Assembly: GCF_023721815.1 (NCBI RefSeq)
Contig: NZ_JAMDLI010000008.1
Location: 62,001-126,000 of the forward strand
Origin: Pleomorphomonas sp. JP5
GTDB lineage: Bacteria; Pseudomonadota; Alphaproteobacteria; Rhizobiales; Pleomorphomonadaceae
Reading direction: 5' to 3'
DNA: 64,000 nucleotides
The notes below the pieces were generated by a model. That model ran no database searches. It had not been told where the DNA came from and was given only the letters and a program-made list of their open reading frames with translations. The translations under genes and the position numbers were made by a program. Within the stretch, counting starts at the first letter, position 1. The number at the start of each line of letters is the position of its first letter. This document shows, piece after piece, positions 28,564 to 38,750 of this stretch.

Positions 28564-29169
28564 ATGACGATCAAGTTCCTTCTCCCGCTTGCCGCCCTCG
28601 GGCTGACGACCGCCCTCGCCGGCCCGGCCGCCGCCGAGAAGATCGCCAACAAGGTGGCTGTCTTTACCGGGCTCGACAAGATCACCGGTCGGACGATCGA
28701 CTTCGACGTCTACGTCGACGAAACCGTACGATTCGGTACGCTGCGCGTGACGCCAAAGGTCTGCTACAGCCGTCCCGCCACGGAAGCGGCCGAAACCGAC
28801 GGTTTCGTGGAAGTGGACGAGATCACCCTCGACAACGAGATCAAGCGGATCTTCTCGGGTTGGATGTTCGCCGCGAGCCCCGGCCTCAACGCGGTCGAGC
28901 ACCCGGTCTACGATGTCTGGCTGATCGGCTGTCGCATGGACAGCGACATTCCGCCGCCGGTGGCCAACAGTACCGAGGTGCGCGTCGCTGTTTCGAACCA
29001 AACAGCGGGCGGCGCCGGCAGCGTCGATGACGGAGCGCCGGTCGTTCTGAACTTTGTGGGCGGCATTCCACTTCCGCCGGACAAGCCCAGCATGCCAAGC
29101 ATGATGATGGAAGATACCCCTGCGGAGCCGCCCGCCGAAGAGGGAACGAACGGCCAGATTCTCGACTGA
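28564..29169 (+). CDS. DUF2155 periplasmic protein
   Basis: A 201-residue secreted protein with signal peptide (MTIKFLLPLAALGLTTALAG, cleavage about AAA-EK). The DUF2155 core follows: KVAVFTGLDKITGRT, TPKVCYSRP, FSGWMFAASPGLNAVEHPVYDVWLIGC. The two Cys may form a disulfide. The C-terminus is Pro-rich. The reading frame is open from 27475, but only this part is real. Function is unknown; the gene is commonly beside aat and NDUFA12 in alphaproteobacteria. Confidence 0.88.
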   Translation: MTIKFLLPLAALGLTTALAGPAAAEKIANKVAVFTGLDKITGRTIDFDVYVDETVRFGTLRVTPKVCYSRPATEAAETDGFVEVDEITLDNEIKRIFSGWMFAASPGLNAVEHPVYDVWLIGCRMDSDIPPPVANSTEVRVAVSNQTAGGAGSVDDGAPVVLNFVGGIPLPPDKPSMPSMMMEDTPAEPPAEEGTNGQILD

Positions 29170-29256
29170 GACGTGCTTGGCGAAGCACCTTTCACCGAGT
29201 CAAAACGGCGGGCCGCGTCTTTTGCAAAGTGATCTGCAAGACGCCGGTTCGCGCTG

Positions 29257-29940
29257 TCACGCCTCGCTCTGCTCTGGCGTCGGCAGCCAGCGGAGCGCCT
29301 CCTCGCCGGAAATCGATGGTCCCAAAGCGTGAAAGTCGCCTTGCGTGGCGAGAGCCGCCGACAGGCGTTGGCCGTAGATGCGCTTGGGAACCTCGATGGC
29401 GCCGAAGCGAGCGAGATGCTCGGTGACGAACTGGGTATCGAGCAGCTTGTAGCCACCGGCCCTCAGTCGCGCGACCAGATGCACCAAGGCAACCTTCGAA
29501 GCATCGGTCACCCTCGAGAACATGCTCTCGCCGAAAAAGGCGCCGCCGATCGACACGCCATAGAGCCCGCCGACCAACTGCCCGTCCTGCCAGCTTTCGA
29601 TGGTATGGCAGTGGCCGCGCGCGAACAGCTCGCCATAGAGCTTGCGGATGGTGGCGTTGATCCAGGTCTTTTCGCGCCCTGGGGCTGGCGCGGCGCACCC
29701 ATCGAGCACGCCAAAGAAATCCGTGTCGATCCTCATATCGAAAACGCCACGTCTCATAGTGCGGGCGAGACGATGCGAGACACGAAAGCCATCGAGCGGA
29801 ATGACGCCACGCCACTCCGGCTCGATCCAGAACAGGTTGGGATCGTCGGCGCTCTCGGCCATCGGGAACATGCCCACGGCATAGGCCTTGAGCAGGATAT
29901 CCGCCGTGAGCGTCGGCACGCTCGATGTACGATCCGCCAT
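29257..29940 (-). CDS. aat: Leucyl/phenylalanyl-tRNA-protein transferase
   Basis: A 227-residue enzyme that adds Leu or Phe to N-terminal Arg/Lys of proteins, marking them for ClpS/ClpAP degradation (N-degron pathway). Signatures: [35 protein letters not shown]-type [39 protein letters not shown] and LLDTQF. ATG 29940 follows GGAGG; the frame to 29976 adds 12 unmatched residues. It converges with the DUF2155 gene. Confidence 0.95.
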   Translation of the reverse strand: MADRTSSVPTLTADILLKAYAVGMFPMAESADDPNLFWIEPEWRGVIPLDGFRVSHRLARTMRRGVFDMRIDTDFFGVLDGCAAPAPGREKTWINATIRKLYGELFARGHCHTIESWQDGQLVGGLYGVSIGGAFFGESMFSRVTDASKVALVHLVARLRAGGYKLLDTQFVTEHLARFGAIEVPKRIYGQRLSAALATQGDFHALGPSISGEEALRWLPTPEQSEA

Positions 29941-30084
29941 TTCCGCGCGTTCCTCCACGATCACAACCAGCTGCACCCGGCGCGTTTATAAACCCTTTGG
30001 TCAGTTGTATAACCTAGTCTTCGATCGACCGCATCGGGCGACAAGCATGCCGCCGATTGCGCCGAGAGACGGAGCGGGGGCGAG

Positions 30085-31191
30085 ATGAGCGGCTTGTCAG
30101 GATACGAGATCGCGGTACTCTCCGACGCTGCGGCCATCCCCAACCTGCTCGCCTCTTCCGGTCTCGAGAGAACGCCATTTCAGTCTCCGGCGTGGTTCGA
30201 CGTCTGGTTCTCAATATTTCAGCCGGCAGGCATGGACTGTCATCTCGGCGTCATCCGCAAATCGGAAGGCGGCCAGCCGTTGTTCCTTCTGCCCCTCGTC
30301 CGCGAGAGGCGGTGCGGCATCACCGTTCTGACCTTGCCCGATCGCGGCATCAGCGACTATCACGCCGCGCTCGTAAGCCCGGAGTTCACGCCAGACGGCG
30401 ATACCATGGACCGCCTGTGGGGCGCTCTCGTGGCCATGCTGCCGCCGGCCGATATTCTGTCCATCGAGCGCGTACTGCCCGAAAGCGCAGCGCGCATGCG
30501 GCTCTCCCACCTCATGCACCCGTCGCGCTTCTCTGCCCATGCCCTGCCGATCGACGCTGATTTCCCCACGATCAGGGAGCACCGGTTCGATCCGTCCACC
30601 GGCCGTCGACTTGCCAAGAACCGCCGAAAACTGGAAAACAAGGGACGGCTGGAGTTCGATTTCGTCAGCGGACCCGAAGCGCTCCCCGAGCTCGACCATT
30701 TGCTCGAATGGCGCCGGCAACGTTTTCAGGAGATGAACGACGACAGCGAGACCGTCGTCCAGCTGGCCTTTTACCGACGCCTTGTCGAGCAAGGGACGCT
30801 GGCACGGATCGGCCGGTTACGCCTTGATGGCGAACTGGTTGGGGGCTGCCTCGGCCTTGTCGAGGGAAATCGGATTCTGCTTCTGGCGGTTGCCTACAAC
30901 AAGGCGTTCGCCAACTGGGCGCCCGGCCTGCTGACATTGGAGAGCTGCCTCATCGCCGCCGAGGAAATGGGTCTTGCCATCTTCGATTTGACGATCGGCG
31001 ATGAGACCTACAAGCAGTTCTTTGGAGCCGATACCGTCGGCCTTCTTGAGCTTTGTCAGCCATTGTCTCTCCGCGGGCGCCTCGCGCTTGCCATTGTCGC
31101 GCTCAAGCCAAAGCTCAAAACTGCTCTCGCAAAGGCGGGGCTCCTTGAGCTCGTCCAGCGCCTCAGGGGGAAAAGGCCGGCGAAAAGGTGA
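30085..31191 (+). CDS. GNAT-type acetyltransferase of the CelD/BcsL (FemAB-like) family
   Basis: A 368-residue protein with the two-lobed acyltransferase architecture of the PF13480 type: N-terminal FQSPAWFDVWFSIF, central NRRKLENKGRLEFDF and the C-terminal acetyl-CoA fold RLDGELVGGCLGL ... FDLTIGDETYKQFFGA. Members modify exopolysaccharide or cell-wall precursors. The start at ATG 30085 lies after GGGGGCGAG. The substrate is unknown, and no polysaccharide glycosyltransferases are nearby. Confidence 0.82.
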   Translation: MSGLSGYEIAVLSDAAAIPNLLASSGLERTPFQSPAWFDVWFSIFQPAGMDCHLGVIRKSEGGQPLFLLPLVRERRCGITVLTLPDRGISDYHAALVSPEFTPDGDTMDRLWGALVAMLPPADILSIERVLPESAARMRLSHLMHPSRFSAHALPIDADFPTIREHRFDPSTGRRLAKNRRKLENKGRLEFDFVSGPEALPELDHLLEWRRQRFQEMNDDSETVVQLAFYRRLVEQGTLARIGRLRLDGELVGGCLGLVEGNRILLLAVAYNKAFANWAPGLLTLESCLIAAEEMGLAIFDLTIGDETYKQFFGADTVGLLELCQPLSLRGRLALAIVALKPKLKTALAKAGLLELVQRLRGKRPAKR

Positions 31192-31323
31192 AGGCGACAC
31201 GAAAGAATTCAACATATAAACAAAGACTTGGGTAAAACTGCGGTCCATCCGACCATTGTTTTGCTCTAGGCTCCGCTGGCGGGCAGCGAGTCGTGCCCGC
31301 AAGCGAAAGCGGAACGCGAGCCA

Positions 31324-31881
31324 ATGACGTCGAAGCGGCCGAAGATTGCCCTCTACTATGCAAGCCACGACGGGCAAACGCGCAAGATCGCGGATCGCCT
31401 GGCAGCGCACCTTGGCGCGCGCGACATCGACGCTTCCACGACCGATCTATCGACAAGCCCGATTCCGACGATCGACACGGAAGCCGATCTCGTGCTGCTT
31501 GCCTCCGCCATTCGTTACGGCTTCCACCTGCCAGCCGCGCGGCGCTTCCTCGGCCGACTGCGGACCGAGGTACCCGACGGCCGGATCGCGGTGGTCTCGG
31601 TCAATCTCACGGCCCGCAAGCCAGGACGGCAGACGGCCGAAGGCAACGTCTACCTGCGCAACTGGCTGAAGAGGACCGGCCTCAGACCAGCCTTCGCGGC
31701 GGCGGTTGCGGGCAAGCTCGATTATCCCGCCTATCGCTGGTTCGACCGGACGATGATGCGGGCGATCATGACCATCTCCGGCGGCCCCACCGATCCCTCG
31801 ACCGTCATCGAATACACCGATTGGGCTGCTGTCGAGTCGCTGGCGGCGGAACTGGCCGCGCTCGTCAGCGCGACGCCGTAA
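31324..31881 (+). CDS. hemG: Menaquinone-dependent protoporphyrinogen IX oxidase, HemG type
   Basis: A 185-residue flavodoxin-fold enzyme of the HemG class, oxidising protoporphyrinogen IX to protoporphyrin IX in haem synthesis and passing electrons to respiratory quinone. The FMN-binding segment ALYYASHDGQTRKIADRL, SAIRYGFHLPAARRF, SVNLTARKP and the C-terminal YPAYRWFDRTMMRAIMTISGG and YTDW closely follow Enterobacterial HemG, including the long loop that separates HemG from simple flavodoxins. ATG 31324 lacks a strong ribosome site. HemG is unusual in alphaproteobacteria, which normally use HemJ or HemY. Confidence 0.9.
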   Translation: MTSKRPKIALYYASHDGQTRKIADRLAAHLGARDIDASTTDLSTSPIPTIDTEADLVLLASAIRYGFHLPAARRFLGRLRTEVPDGRIAVVSVNLTARKPGRQTAEGNVYLRNWLKRTGLRPAFAAAVAGKLDYPAYRWFDRTMMRAIMTISGGPTDPSTVIEYTDWAAVESLAAELAALVSATP

Positions 31882-31911
31882 AGACTTTCCTTACCATAAC
31901 TTGCGATCCTG

Positions 31912-31931
31912 AGCTCGGAACGGAGCTTTTT
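31912..31931 (+). terminator. Weak terminator after hemG
   Basis: AGCTC-GGAACG-GAGCT followed by TTTTC, 30 bp past the stop. The stem is only 5 bp. Confidence 0.35.
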
Positions 31932-32009
31932 CGCGCGCTTGCACCCTTGGGTTTTGGGTTGGCCGGCGCGTGAATGCTTCGTCAGGGTAAGCGTTGAGTG
32001 AGTTTTGGC

Positions 32010-33134
32010 ATGGCGACGTTGACAGCCTATTCAAGCGGTTACGAGCCGATTTCCTTCAAGTTGTCGTTCCGTTTCAGAGGCCTGCCGGTCGTCGCCGGCT
32101 TTGCCGCGGTGACCGCCGCTGCGACCGTCTGGATCGGTCTCAGCCTGACCGCAGTCGGCACCGTCAGCGAAAGCCTCTCCGCCGCCCGTCAGTCGATCTA
32201 CGACTCCGACCTCTCCGTCCGGCCATTGCAGGCAACGCTGGCGCCGACGAAGAAGCCCACCAAGTTCGACAAGCTTCCGGCCATCGTAGAGCCCGCTTCG
32301 ACCAGCCTTTCCGCCGATGCCATCCTGCTGTCTCGACAGAACAAGGCCACCGCCGCCGTCGCCCTGCGCTTGGCCGAAGCGGCGGCCGGGCTGAGGCAGA
32401 GACAGTTCGAAGCACGCTTCCTCTCCGCCGCCTCCCCCGCCACTCGCACCGCGCTTGCTGTCCGGCATGACGGACTTGCCGCGCCAGACGCCGGCCCGCG
32501 CATGCCGATGATGCTTGCCGAAGCGCCCCTGCCCGTGCCGCGCCCGCCCGCGCCCGCAAAGCCGGTGGAGGCTGTATCGGAAGCGGCGAAGGTCGCAGCC
32601 TCGACACCGGCGATTGCCGCCGCGCCGGAAAAGAAGGAAAAGCCGGCCGTCGCTCTCGTCGATCCGAAGCCAAGGACAGAGGTGGCCGTTGCCCCGCCGC
32701 TTCGGCGACCGGGCGTCGCGGTTTACGACATCACCGCGGGTATCGTTCATATGCCCAACGGCGAGAAGCTCGAGGCTCACTCCGGTCTTGGCGCCTACAT
32801 GGATGATGTGCGCTACGTCCACGTCAAGATGCGCGGTCCGACACCGCCGGGAACCTACAGGCTGACCATGCGCGAGAGCCTGTTCCACGGCGTGGAGGCG
32901 ATCCGCCTCACCCCCGTCGATGGAAAGAAACCGTTCGGGCGCGACGGGCTCTTGGCCCACACCTACATGCTGCGCAAGCCCGGCGAGTCCAACGGCTGCG
33001 TATCTTTCCGCGACTACGCCCGCTTCCTTGCCGCCTTCAAGCGTGGCGAAGTCAAGCAGATGGTCGTCGTCCCCAGGATGGCCACCAAGGACGAACCCAA
33101 GGTCGCCTCGCTATTCTCCTGGTTCGGGGGCTGA
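32010..33134 (+). CDS. DUF2778 (Tlde1-like) protein with N-terminal membrane anchor
   Basis: A 374-residue protein. One membrane helix (about residues 27-50) is followed by a ~150-residue Ala/Pro-rich linker. The C-terminal DUF2778 domain (from about residue 230) starts YDITAGIVHMPNGEKLEAHSG and has HTYML (His317) and SNGCVSF (Cys330). This His/Cys pair is the catalytic pair of L,D-transpeptidase-like DUF2778 enzymes, which act on peptidoglycan stem peptides. Rhizobiales often carry such anchored versions; no type VI secretion genes are nearby, so a housekeeping cell-wall role is more likely than an effector role. ATG 32010 is chosen over GTG 31998. Confidence 0.82.
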   Translation: MATLTAYSSGYEPISFKLSFRFRGLPVVAGFAAVTAAATVWIGLSLTAVGTVSESLSAARQSIYDSDLSVRPLQATLAPTKKPTKFDKLPAIVEPASTSLSADAILLSRQNKATAAVALRLAEAAAGLRQRQFEARFLSAASPATRTALAVRHDGLAAPDAGPRMPMMLAEAPLPVPRPPAPAKPVEAVSEAAKVAASTPAIAAAPEKKEKPAVALVDPKPRTEVAVAPPLRRPGVAVYDITAGIVHMPNGEKLEAHSGLGAYMDDVRYVHVKMRGPTPPGTYRLTMRESLFHGVEAIRLTPVDGKKPFGRDGLLAHTYMLRKPGESNGCVSFRDYARFLAAFKRGEVKQMVVVPRMATKDEPKVASLFSWFGG

Positions 33135-33135
33135 G

Positions 33136-33155
33136 CGGAACGCGCTCGCGTTCCG
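33136..33155. terminator. Hairpin between convergent genes
   Basis: CGGAACGCG and CGCGTTCCG are 9-bp arms separated by 2 nt, exactly filling the gap between the DUF2778 stop and the lipid kinase stop. A second overlapping repeat (GTTCCGT/ACGGAAC, 33150-33164) could form instead. No T-tract. Confidence 0.4.
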
Positions 33156-34025
33156 TCACGGAACGAATGCGCGGATCGCACCCGGAAGAACGCGAAAGAC
33201 AGCCGGCGTCCGGGTGACGATTTCGCCGTCGGCGTTGACCGGCATCGGCCGACGGGTGAGGATCTCAAAGCGAGTGCCGCTCATCGTCCGTACGTCCTCC
33301 GCCAGCCCGTGCCGCCCCTTGCGAAAGGCGAGCGCCATGAAGGGCAGCTTCCAGATATCCTTGAACTCAAGGGAGTAGAGATCGAGACGGCCGTCGTCGA
33401 TCTCGGCCGTCTCCTCGACGATCATGCCACCCCCGTAATGGCGGCCGTTGCCGACGGCGATCTGAAGCGAGCGGACGGCGACCTCGTCGCCATCGTCGCG
33501 GCGGATGACGGCGCCGAAGCGGCGGGCCTCGATCAGCACCTCGGTCGCGGTCAGGGCGTAGGCGAACCGACCCCAGCGACGCTTCGTCTCCCGGGTCAGT
33601 CGGTCGGCAAGGCTGGCGCTCATGCCGAGGCTCGCCACGTTGAAGAAGGGCTTGCCGTTGACCTCGCCGACATCGATCGCCCGAATGCGTCCCCCGGCGA
33701 TCACCCTCGCCGCGCCGACCATGTCGAGCGGCAGGCCGAGAGTGCGGGCGAGATCGTTGGCGGTGCCGCCCGGCAGGATGCCCAATGGCAAGCCGCTTTC
33801 GATCAACGCCGGCGCCGCTGCGTTGAGGCTGCCGTCCCCCCCGGCGATGACCACGAAATCGGCCTTGTCGCGGTATCGCCCGATGGTGGCGGAAAACGAC
33901 TCGCCTTCGTGCCAGGCCGGCCGCAACACGTCGATGCCTGCCTTGCGCAGCTCGGCGGCGGCGGCATCAACGCCGGCACCGGCGGAGCGACTGTGAGGAT
34001 TGGCGAGGATGAGGGCGCGTTCCAT
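33156..34025 (-). CDS. Diacylglycerol/lipid kinase family protein (YegS-like)
   Basis: A 289-residue cytoplasmic lipid kinase of the DAGK catalytic-domain family. Nucleotide-binding motif IAGGDGSLN (about residues 60-68), GILPGGTANDLART and the C-terminal all-beta domain with NGRHYGGGM and DDGRLDLY are conserved. It phosphorylates a lipid or sphingosine-like substrate; which one is not evident. It starts 6 bp after the exoD stop, so the two genes form an operon. Confidence 0.9.
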   Translation of the reverse strand: MERALILANPHSRSAGAGVDAAAAELRKAGIDVLRPAWHEGESFSATIGRYRDKADFVVIAGGDGSLNAAAPALIESGLPLGILPGGTANDLARTLGLPLDMVGAARVIAGGRIRAIDVGEVNGKPFFNVASLGMSASLADRLTRETKRRWGRFAYALTATEVLIEARRFGAVIRRDDGDEVAVRSLQIAVGNGRHYGGGMIVEETAEIDDGRLDLYSLEFKDIWKLPFMALAFRKGRHGLAEDVRTMSGTRFEILTRRPMPVNADGEIVTRTPAVFRVLPGAIRAFVP

Positions 34026-34031
34026 TTGGTC

Positions 34032-34658
34032 TCAGATCAAGAGGCTGCCGATATAGGCTGCGATATGAGCGCCGGCAAAGATCAGCACGCCCGTCCAGAT
34101 AAAGGTCGCCAACGCCAGGACAAGGCCCACCAAGAGAGCAAGACCGTCACGGGCCACCAGAGACAGGCCGATCACAAGCAAGCTGACAACCGGACCGACG
34201 TTGCCGAAGGGAATGGGCAACGCCAGCACAATGGCGAGCAACAACACGGGAATGCCCACCAGTGCGTGGCTCGACCGGCCCGTCAAAGAGCGCCATCGCC
34301 CCTGGCGGACCACGGTCTCGAACCGGGCCACCCAGGGCAAAGCGCGCGTGATGACCGATGTCACGCCACCCGCCGCGAGATGACGCTTGGCGAGAAAGCG
34401 AGGCAGGGCGAGACGTTGCCAGCCAAGCAGCATCTGAAAGGCGATCAGCACGAGGCAACTGCCGGTCACCATGCCGAACGGCCCGGGGATGGGGATCATT
34501 GCAGGCAAGGCCAGCGCGATCAGAGCGAGGCCGAACCCACTTTGTCCCAGGTGATGCAACAGCTCCCCGAACGACACACGATCGCGACTGGACATGTCGA
34601 CAGCAATACGATGAAGCACCGATGAGGCGTAACCGCGGGCTTGCCTGCCAGCCGTCAT
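34032..34658 (-). CDS. exoD: ExoD-type exopolysaccharide synthesis membrane protein
   Basis: A 208-residue protein of the ExoD family: SFGELLHHLGQSGFGLALIALALPAMIPIPG near the N-terminus, then WQRLALPRFLAKR and GRSSHALVGIPVLLLAIVLALPIPFGN, with four to five hydrophobic segments. In Sinorhizobium, ExoD affects exopolysaccharide production and alkaline tolerance. ATG 34658 with AAGGAGATCC upstream replaces the longer frame start at 34838. The 364-bp region to the divergent permease gene (34659-35022) contains no gene I can support. Confidence 0.88.
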   Translation of the reverse strand: MTAGRQARGYASSVLHRIAVDMSSRDRVSFGELLHHLGQSGFGLALIALALPAMIPIPGPFGMVTGSCLVLIAFQMLLGWQRLALPRFLAKRHLAAGGVTSVITRALPWVARFETVVRQGRWRSLTGRSSHALVGIPVLLLAIVLALPIPFGNVGPVVSLLVIGLSLVARDGLALLVGLVLALATFIWTGVLIFAGAHIAAYIGSLLI

Positions 34659-35022
34659 TGATCGGATCTCCTTCCCGGATACGAACTTGGCTCCGACCGT
34701 GGCAGGCGCCGCCCATGCCATATTGGGATGCCCATAGGTATATTCAATTACAGCAGAGTACCAAGGATGGCCTCTCTCGAGAACTACGGCGAGGCGGGGA
34801 CGCCAATGTCGAACGCCGAAAATGCCATCGGGTTCCAAATGAGACTTTTGGAGTGCACTCCGGGAAATCTTGCGAAATCGGCAGGGCCAAAACGCTTCTA
34901 GTTATTTCCCCGATCTTTCTTGACCGTCCGGTAAAGATAATAGCGGGGGTTCCTGGGCTGAGACCCACTTTCCGCCGCAGCAAGCAGGCGGACAAGCAAG
35001 AACCAAATATCTGGGGGCTGGA

Positions 35023-36423
35023 TTGAACCTCTCAAGAAAGAAAAGCGTCGCCGAACTGATGGCGCAGGCGGGCGGCAAGGCCCTGCCTCGCACGCTCGGC
35101 GCCTTCGACCTGTTCATGATGGGCATCGGCGTCATCATCGGCACCGGCATCTTCGTGATGACCGGCGTCGCCGCCGCCACCTACGCGGGACCGGGCATCA
35201 TCCTGTCGTTTGCCTTCTCGGCAGTGGCCTGCGCCTTCATCTGCCTGGCCTACTCGGAGCTCGCCGCCGCGCTTCCCGCCGCCGGCAGTTCCTATGCCTA
35301 CAGCTACGCAGCAGCCGGTGAGTTCGTTGCCTGGCTGGTTGGCTGGAACCTCATCCTCGAATATACCGTCGGCGCCTCGGCCGTTGCGGCCGGCTGGTCG
35401 GCTTACTTCACCGGCATCCTCAAGTCGGGCGGCATCGAGCTGCCGCACGCGCTGACCGCCGTTCCGCATGACGGAGGCATCATCAACCTGCCCGCCGTGC
35501 TGATCATCGCCTTCCTGACGTTCCTGTTGGTGATAGGGGTCAAGGAAAGCATTCGCCTTTCGCGCATCCTCGTCTTCATCAAGCTCGGCGCCATCTTCCT
35601 GTTCCTCCTGCTGGCGACACCGGCAGTCACCCCGCAAAACTGGACGCCGTTCCTGCCGTTCGGCATGCAGGGCATCACGGCCGGCGCGGCGATCATCTTC
35701 CTCGCCTACATCGGCTTCGACTCGCTTGCGACCGCCGCCGAGGAGACGAGGAACCCGCAGCGCAACATGCCGATCGGCATCATCGCTTCACTGGTCGCCT
35801 GCACCGTGCTCTACATGGCCGTGTCGGCGGTTCTGACCGGCGTCGCGCCCTACACCGAGCTCAACAACGCCGAGCCGGTGACCTACGTTCTGCGCAAGAT
35901 CGGCTACAACTTCGGCTCCGCCATCGTCGGTGTCGGCGCCATCGCCGGCCTGACCACGGTCTGCTTGGTGCTGATCTACGCCCAGACGCGCGCCTTCTTC
36001 GCCATGTCGCGCGACGGGCTGATCCCCGAGGGCATCTGCAAGGTCCATCCGAAGTTCGGGACGCCGCACATCGCGACGATCCTGGTCGGCACTGTCATCG
36101 CGCTGATCTCAGGCTTCACGCCGATCGGCCTCGTCGCCGAGATGTGCAACATCGGCACCCTGTTCGCCTTCATCGTCACTTCGGCCTGCGTGCTGATCCT
36201 GCGCAAGACCCACCCCGACCTGAAGCGGCCATTCCGCTGCCCGGCCGCCTGGGTGGTCGCGCCGCTCGCCATCATCTGTAGCCTGATCATCATGTTCAGC
36301 CTGCCGGGAATGACCTGGGTGCGCTTCGTCCTGTGGAGCCTTATCGGCGGCGTGGTCTACCTTCTCTACGGTGCTCGCCATAGCAAGCTGACGGCGGACA
36401 CGGTCGCCGTGCCGGCCGAGTAA
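35023..36423 (+). CDS. Cationic-type amino acid permease (APC superfamily)
   Basis: A 466-residue membrane transporter of the YfnA/CAT type with about 12 helices. The N-terminal RTLGAFDLFMMGIGVIIGTGIFVMTG and FIAYIGFDSLATAAEETRNPQRNMP-like FLAYIGFDSLATAAEE are diagnostic. The start is a TTG at 35023 preceded by GGGGG, giving the usual MNLSRKKSV N-terminus. Substrate unknown; relatives carry basic or branched amino acids. Promoter probably in the intergenic region shared with exoD. Confidence 0.88.
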   Translation: MNLSRKKSVAELMAQAGGKALPRTLGAFDLFMMGIGVIIGTGIFVMTGVAAATYAGPGIILSFAFSAVACAFICLAYSELAAALPAAGSSYAYSYAAAGEFVAWLVGWNLILEYTVGASAVAAGWSAYFTGILKSGGIELPHALTAVPHDGGIINLPAVLIIAFLTFLLVIGVKESIRLSRILVFIKLGAIFLFLLLATPAVTPQNWTPFLPFGMQGITAGAAIIFLAYIGFDSLATAAEETRNPQRNMPIGIIASLVACTVLYMAVSAVLTGVAPYTELNNAEPVTYVLRKIGYNFGSAIVGVGAIAGLTTVCLVLIYAQTRAFFAMSRDGLIPEGICKVHPKFGTPHIATILVGTVIALISGFTPIGLVAEMCNIGTLFAFIVTSACVLILRKTHPDLKRPFRCPAAWVVAPLAIICSLIIMFSLPGMTWVRFVLWSLIGGVVYLLYGARHSKLTADTVAVPAE

Positions 36424-36439
36424 GGCGAACTGGCGTCAT

Positions 36440-36472
36440 CGCCGATGACCGCTCTCGCGATTGTCATCGGCG
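36440..36472 (+). terminator. Stem-loop after the amino acid permease
   Basis: CGCCGATGAC and GTCATCGGCG are perfect 10-bp arms with a 13-nt loop, 16 bp past the stop. No T-tract, so a factor-independent terminator is uncertain. Confidence 0.45.
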
Positions 36473-36543
36473 GGGATGCCGCTTTCCCTTGATGCGACTG
36501 CGAGGCGACGGCACATAGGAGGACCAACCGCACGGAGACCTCC

Positions 36544-37554
36544 ATGCCGCCGCTTTCGATCCTCGAACTCGCCCGCGTCACCGAAGACACCGATGCGAAG
36601 GGCGCGCTCGACAACGCCCGCGACCTTGCCCGCCATGCCGAGAACCTCGGCTACCGGCGCATCTGGGTTGCCGAGCATCACAACATGCGCGGCATCGCCA
36701 GTGCCGCCACGTCGGTCGTGATCGCCCACATTGCCGGTGGCACATCGACCATCCGCGTCGGCGCGGGCGGCATCATGCTGCCCAATCACGCCCCGTATAT
36801 CATCGCCGAGCAGTTCGGTACGCTGGCTCGCCTCTACGGCGACCGCATCGACCTCGGACTGGGACGGGCTCCCGGCACCGATCAAATGACGCTACGGGCC
36901 ATCCGTCGACCGCCCGAAGCGTCGGACAACTTCCCCGAGGATGTCATCGAGCTTCAGGCCTATTTCGAGCCGGCGGCCGAGGGCCAGAGGCTGGAGGCGG
37001 TGCCCGCCGCCGGAACGCGCGTGCCGCTCTGGATCCTGGGGTCGAGCCATTTCGGCGCCATGCTGGCGGCCGAGCTCGGCCTGCCCTATGCCTTCGCCTC
37101 ACATTTCGCGCCCGACCTGCTGCTGCCGGCGCTCGATATCTACCGCAGCCGTTTCAAGCCGTCGGCAGCGCTCGAACGCCCCTATGCCATGGTCGGCGTC
37201 AACATCATCGCCGCCGACAGCGACGAGGAAGCGCGGCGCCTGTTCACGACGCAGCAGATGTCGTTCGCCGGCATCCGGCGCGGCGCGCGCAGTCTGGCGA
37301 AGCCGCCGATCGACGATATCGACAGCTTCTGGACGCCGGAGGAGAAAGCCGTCGTCGACCGCATGCTGGCGCGTTCGATCGTCGGGTCGCCGCAAACGGT
37401 GCGGCGTGGCCTCGACGATCTCGTCGGCGAGACCGGGGCCGACGAGATCATGCTGGTGTCCGACGTCTACGACCACGCCAAGCGGCTGAAGTCCATCGCA
37501 CTCATTGCCGAGGCAGCCGGCTCGGCGGCCGACGTCAAGGCAGCGGTTCTCTGA
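36544..37554 (+). CDS. Luciferase-like flavin-dependent monooxygenase
   Basis: A 336-residue (alpha/beta)8 flavoprotein of the bacterial luciferase-like group. [48 protein letters not shown] is the typical opening (read as short segments), followed by [20 protein letters not shown] and LGRAPGTD. Members use reduced FMN and oxygen on many organic substrates. GGAG lies before ATG 36544. Substrate unknown; it converges with the aldo/keto reductase gene with only 9 bp between stops. Confidence 0.88.
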   Translation: MPPLSILELARVTEDTDAKGALDNARDLARHAENLGYRRIWVAEHHNMRGIASAATSVVIAHIAGGTSTIRVGAGGIMLPNHAPYIIAEQFGTLARLYGDRIDLGLGRAPGTDQMTLRAIRRPPEASDNFPEDVIELQAYFEPAAEGQRLEAVPAAGTRVPLWILGSSHFGAMLAAELGLPYAFASHFAPDLLLPALDIYRSRFKPSAALERPYAMVGVNIIAADSDEEARRLFTTQQMSFAGIRRGARSLAKPPIDDIDSFWTPEEKAVVDRMLARSIVGSPQTVRRGLDDLVGETGADEIMLVSDVYDHAKRLKSIALIAEAAGSAADVKAAVL

Positions 37555-37563
37555 CGCTCCGCC

Positions 37564-38559
<996 letters not shown>

Positions 38560-38750
38560 CGGAATCCCCTCGATCCATGTCGTTTGCGGCGACCCTAGCA
38601 GGTTCGGCGTCGATGGAAACAGCGCGTGCGGGCAAGCCAGCCGTGCGCCCGAAGCTCATCGGCGGCATAGACCGAAGTCATCGGCAAAGGCGATTTGTCG
38701 ACGGGCTCGCACCGCGATACAACCGGCATGTCAGATCGTTCGAGGGCGTC

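Noticed and set aside
29170-29256. Terminator between the DUF2155 gene and aat
   Set aside because: Only short imperfect repeats (a GTCTT/AAGAC-type pairing with a bulge) are visible; too weak to call.
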